Of a stretch of DNA of 18,535 nucleotides, positions 15,677-18,535 are shown in pieces. The translations under genes were made by a program, and so were the position numbers. The notes beneath the pieces were generated by a model. The model was not told where the DNA came from. It saw only the letters and a list, made by a program, of their open reading frames with translations, and did not search any database. How positions within the stretch are numbered: position 1 is the stretch's first letter; every line of letters starts with the position of its first letter. Origin of the DNA: an uncultured Oscillospiraceae bacterium. Lineage in GTDB: Bacteria; Bacillota; Clostridia; Oscillospirales; Oscillospiraceae. The stretch covers positions 1-18,535 of the forward strand of contig CAJTVO010000066.1 in the NCBI GenBank assembly GCA_910579485.1. Direction: 5' to 3'.

Positions 15677-18225
15677 GATTCTTCCCTTCGTTTGCTGAAT
15701 TGCTGTCTGATGACCCTCTTCAGAAGGTCCATATTCAGGGGCTTGGGCACGTGGGCGTCCATCCCGGCGGCCAGGGCGGCCTTCTCGTCCTCGGCGAAGG
15801 CGTTGGCCGTCATGGCAATGATGGGGATGCTCTTCGCGTCCTCCCGGTCCAGCGCGCGGATGGCGCGGGCGGCCTCGTGGCCGTTCATTACCGGCATCTG
15901 CACGTCCAGCAGGATGGCGTCGAACTCGCCTGCCGCGGCGCGCTGGAAGCGCTCCAGCGCCAGATGGCCGTTGGCCTCCACCTGACAGGCGGCTCCCTCC
16001 ACCGCCAGAAGCTCCTCCAGTATCTCCGCGTTGATCTCGTTGTCCTCCGCCGCAAGAAAGCGCATCCCCCTCAGATCGCCGGCATCCTCCTCCGGCACGG
16101 ACGGCTCGCCCCACAGTTCCGTCACCTTCTCCCGAAAGGCGGAGACAAAGAAGGGCTTTGAGATCGCTCCGGTGCGTGGAAGGGCCAGCGCTTCCTCCAG
16201 GTCCTCCGCGCCGTACTCCGCCAGAATGATGATGGGCACGCCGTCCCCCAGCTCTTCCCGCAGAGTTTGGGCCGCCGGGAGGCCGCAGGCCTCCCAGTCC
16301 AGAAGGACCAGCTGGCAGTTCCCGCCCCGGATCTGCTTCAGGGCCTCCCCGGTATCGGAGGCCGCGTCCAGCTGGAGCCCGGCGTCCCCCATCAGGGCTC
16401 TGGCGCTCTCCATATCCTCTGGCGTCTCGCCCACCGTCAGGATACGAGAGATGCCGTGCTGCTCCCAGAACTGACGGTCCACCGCCCCCTCCAGAATACG
16501 CAGCTCAAGGTCCACCCGGAAGAGGGTGCCCCGGTCCACCTCGCTGAAGACCTCGATGGTGCCGCCCATCAGCTCCACGATGCTCTTGGTGATGGCCATG
16601 CCCAGGCCGGTGCCCTGGACCTTGTTGGTGGTGCTGTTCTCCGCCCGGGTAAAAGCGTCAAATATCTTTTCCAGATACTCCGGCGTCATGCCGTAGCCAT
16701 TATCCTCCACCTCAATGCGGATATGCTCATACTGATTGGAGTGCTGCTTGAGCCCGATAAAGCGCAGCCAGATACTCCCTCCCTCGGGGGTGTACTTCAC
16801 CGCGTTGGAAAGGAGGTTGATGAGGATCTGATTGATCCGCATCTCGTCCCCCACCAGATACTCGTGCCGGACGCCCGTCAGCTCCAGATGGAACGCCTGC
16901 CCCTTGGCCCTGGCCATGGGCTGGATGATGGCGTCCACAGAGGAGATCACGTCGTTAAGGGCAAATTTCTCCAGGTTCAGCACCACCTTGCCGCTCTCGA
17001 TCTTGGATACGTCCAGGATGTCGTTGATAAGGCTCAGGAGGTGCTGGCCGGAGGCCATGATCTTCCCTGTGTATTCCCGGACCTTGGCGGGGTTCCCCGC
17101 CTCGTTGCCCAGGAGCGCCGCGAAGCCCAGGACCGCGTTCATAGGCGTGCGGATATCGTGGGACATGTTGGAAAGGAAGGTGGTCTTGGACTCGCTGGCG
17201 ATCTGGGCGGCCTGCAGAGCCTCGGCCAGCTGCTGGCTGTGGAGCCTGCGCTCCGCCTCCCGCTCCCGCCGGAGCTTATCCTGCTGCCGGCGGCTCAGAT
17301 AGTACAGGCCGATGCACAGGAAAAAGGCCGCCAGCATGGAAACCACGACGATGACGATGTTCTGGCTGACCGACCGCCCCTCCTGCTGGATGGCCTCCAC
17401 AGGCACATAGCCCACCAGGAAGATCGTCCCGCCGTTCACCGCCCACATGTAGTTGAGGGCCTGGACGTCCCGGATATCGTGATAGAAAAGGATGTTCTTC
17501 CCGCTTTGCAGGCAGGCCTCCACCTCTTCGTGTATCTCCGGGTCCTCAATGCTGTTGGCCCGGTAGAAATCGCTGAGGTTCAGGTGTCCCGCGTTCCGCT
17601 TCCCCATCCCCTTGGGCTTGAGGACGAAGCGGCGGCTCTCCGCGTCCATGATATACAGCGACGCCTGCTTGTTGTAGAAGCCGTCCGGCAGGGACCGGTC
17701 CACGGCATCGTAGACATACTCGGCGTAGAGCGTCCCGATCTCCACTCCGTCCCGGGTCACGGGACACTTGATCGTATAGGACCAGGTCCCCATATAATTG
17801 AGGTAAGACTGGGACACCGGCAGCCCCATGACGGAGCCTCCCGCTGAAAAGTCCAGTCCCTCCTCGGTAAAGCGTTCCCCGGAGTTGGAGACGCCCTCGG
17901 TCTCCCCCGCCAGGATCAGGGACATCTTGGACATGGTCTGATTTTTCTCATAGGTCCGGATATAGCTCTCCGGGTCATCCGTCCGGGCGATCTCCTGGGC
18001 GATCAGTGTCTGGAACTCCGCTTCGCTGCGCAGGATGGCCTCGATGGTGCTCTCGATGAGGTCCAGGCTCTCGCTCAGGTTCTGGATGGCGGACTCGGAC
18101 ATCTCCCGGGATATCTTCCGGGAAACGCTGAACACGAACGCCCCAAAAATACAAAAAACCAACACGATGGAGAAGAGCAGAGGCAGCCCTCCCCATTTTT
18201 CCCGTTTCTCCGGTTTCTCTTTCAT
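15673..18225 (-). CDS. Hybrid sensor histidine kinase with two receiver domains
   Basis: An 850-aa membrane sensor. Order: TM1 (about 15-34), extracytoplasmic region (about 35-285, probably Cache/PAS-like), TM2 (about 287-309), a charged coiled-coil linker (about 311-345), then HisKA with phospho-acceptor His356 in NMSHDIRTPMN. The ATPase domain has N-box LLSNAVKYT (471-479), DNGYGM (508-513) and GTGLGM (538-543). Receiver 1 (about 594-702) keeps Asp643 and Lys690, but its acidic pocket is reduced to Gly-Glu (599-600). Receiver 2 (about 721-842) is complete: Glu727/Asp728, Asp774 in LLDVQMPVMNG, Thr804 and Lys828. GGAGAG precedes the ATG. No HPt or DNA-binding output domain is present, so its phosphate would go to a partner encoded elsewhere. 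It heads an operon with the solute-binding lipoprotein and ppk1. Confidence 0.93.
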   Translation of the reverse strand: MKEKPEKREKWGGLPLLFSIVLVFCIFGAFVFSVSRKISREMSESAIQNLSESLDLIESTIEAILRSEAEFQTLIAQEIARTDDPESYIRTYEKNQTMSKMSLILAGETEGVSNSGERFTEEGLDFSAGGSVMGLPVSQSYLNYMGTWSYTIKCPVTRDGVEIGTLYAEYVYDAVDRSLPDGFYNKQASLYIMDAESRRFVLKPKGMGKRNAGHLNLSDFYRANSIEDPEIHEEVEACLQSGKNILFYHDIRDVQALNYMWAVNGGTIFLVGYVPVEAIQQEGRSVSQNIVIVVVSMLAAFFLCIGLYYLSRRQQDKLRREREAERRLHSQQLAEALQAAQIASESKTTFLSNMSHDIRTPMNAVLGFAALLGNEAGNPAKVREYTGKIMASGQHLLSLINDILDVSKIESGKVVLNLEKFALNDVISSVDAIIQPMARAKGQAFHLELTGVRHEYLVGDEMRINQILINLLSNAVKYTPEGGSIWLRFIGLKQHSNQYEHIRIEVEDNGYGMTPEYLEKIFDAFTRAENSTTNKVQGTGLGMAITKSIVELMGGTIEVFSEVDRGTLFRVDLELRILEGAVDRQFWEQHGISRILTVGETPEDMESARALMGDAGLQLDAASDTGEALKQIRGGNCQLVLLDWEACGLPAAQTLREELGDGVPIIILAEYGAEDLEEALALPRTGAISKPFFVSAFREKVTELWGEPSVPEEDAGDLRGMRFLAAEDNEINAEILEELLAVEGAACQVEANGHLALERFQRAAAGEFDAILLDVQMPVMNGHEAARAIRALDREDAKSIPIIAMTANAFAEDEKAALAAGMDAHVPKPLNMDLLKRVIRQQFSKRREES

Positions 18226-18310
18226 CGTCGCTCTCCATTCCGGCGCCGCGCAAAAGCGCCGATCGATCCCTGAAGTGCCGGGCGAAAGCCGTCCGGTGTT
18301 GATCTGCCCT

Positions 18311-18340
18311 ATTATACTATTTTTTCCCTTCCAGTGTCAA
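18311..18340 (-). promoter_or_regulatory. Promoter of the kinase-lipoprotein-ppk operon
   Basis: On the minus strand TTGACA (18340-18335) and TATAAT (18316-18311) are both perfect, with an 18-nt spacer. Transcription would begin near 18304, giving a leader of about 79 nt before the kinase ATG at 18225. The leader is GC-rich and can form a short GGCGC/GCGCC-type hairpin just upstream of the ribosome site. Confidence 0.8.
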
Positions 18341-18535
18341 TCCCCGGATGGCCCTACGCGCCCCCGCCCCGCGCAGGCGGAAAATCGTCCAAATCGTGAT
18401 GCCGGAAGGCCTTGCCCTCCTCAAAAAACGGAGGAGAGGGATGCTGACGGCCCCCTCCCCGCCAGAGGCGCGGGGATTGCCGGAGAAAATTTTCCCGGCC
18501 CTTCCGGCAGAAGCAGGACCGCCGCTGCCTGCGGG
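18341..18535. repeat. Non-coding, inverted-repeat-rich region at the window edge
   Basis: I see no supported gene here. Several inverted repeats are nested. The outer pair is GCCGGAAGG (18401-18409) with CCTTCCGGC (18500-18508). Inside lie CTCCTC (18417-18422) with GAGGAG (18431-18436) around an A-run, a GC-rich hairpin near 18451-18475, and CCGG (18480-18483) with CCGG (18495-18498) around a palindromic AAAATTTT. None has the T tail of a terminator. The nested architecture resembles an intergenic repeat unit or a structured RNA. The short minus-strand frame that enters from the edge and ends at the TAG near 18356 has no ribosome site or recognisable domain, and I do not call it. The region may continue beyond the window. 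Confidence 0.5.

Noticed and set aside
15677..16114. Longer N-terminus for the solute-binding lipoprotein
   Set aside because: The added 146 residues are the out-of-frame reading of the kinase receiver domain; the signal peptide and lipobox begin at the ATG at 15676, which has a ribosome site and an ATGA overlap.
16267..17847. 526-aa plus-strand frame opposite the histidine kinase
   Set aside because: Shadow of the kinase gene; no motifs, and low-complexity His/Leu/Gly-rich composition.
18356..18535. Minus-strand frame entering from the right edge and ending near 18356
   Set aside because: It runs through the nested inverted repeats, has Arg/Gly/Pro-rich composition, and shows no domain or ribosome site; it may be just a repeat element read through.

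Overview
The window comes from a GC-rich, low-spore-signal Firmicute, most likely a gut Clostridia of the Oscillospiraceae type (Flavonifractor/Lawsonibacter-like). I infer this from the DacF-type carboxypeptidase, the anaerobic (cobalt-early) cobalamin genes, a Cache-like hybrid histidine kinase with a lipoprotein, and consensus sigma-A promoters. There are no rRNA or tRNA genes, CRISPR arrays or transposases. The DNA is almost fully coding and splits into four transcription blocks.

Block 1 (1-1614, +) is a single-gene unit: a promoter, a leader hairpin, a secreted D,D-carboxypeptidase (dacF type) and a terminator. Block 2 (10914 down to 1613, -) is a nine-gene operon, cbiA-cbiC-cbiD-ydcF-cbiF-cbiG-cbiH-cbiJET-cbiB. 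It is tightly packed with overlapping stops and starts and is driven by a near-consensus promoter at 10909-10937. It encodes every corrin-ring step from cobalt-precorrin-3 to cobyrinate a,c-diamide, plus CbiB for the aminopropanol arm. CbiJ, CbiE and CbiT are fused into one polypeptide. CbiK/X, CbiL, BtuR, CbiP and CobU/S/T are not in the window, so they must lie elsewhere or be supplied otherwise. A YdcF/DUF218 gene of clearly lower GC sits in the middle of the operon. No cobalamin riboswitch fits in the roughly 26-nt leader.

Block 3 (10968-12196, +) is divergent from the cobalamin operon. It holds a small protein with two internally repeated AbrB/SpoVT-like halves, under a perfect TTGACA/TATAAT promoter, then queH (queuosine biosynthesis) with its own promoter and a strong terminator. 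The divergent layout makes the AbrB-like protein a candidate regulator of the cobalamin operon, but this is a hypothesis only.

Block 4 (18340 down to 12195, -) is a three-gene operon: hybrid sensor histidine kinase, extracellular solute-binding lipoprotein without a transporter, and polyphosphate kinase ppk1. It is translationally coupled (ATGA between the first two) and starts from a promoter at 18311-18340. Upstream of it, to the window edge, is about 195 bp of non-coding DNA rich in inverted repeats.

The points most worth following are the CbiJ-E-T fusion, the riboswitch-free cobalamin operon facing an AbrB-like gene, and the kinase/lipoprotein/polyphosphate kinase operon.
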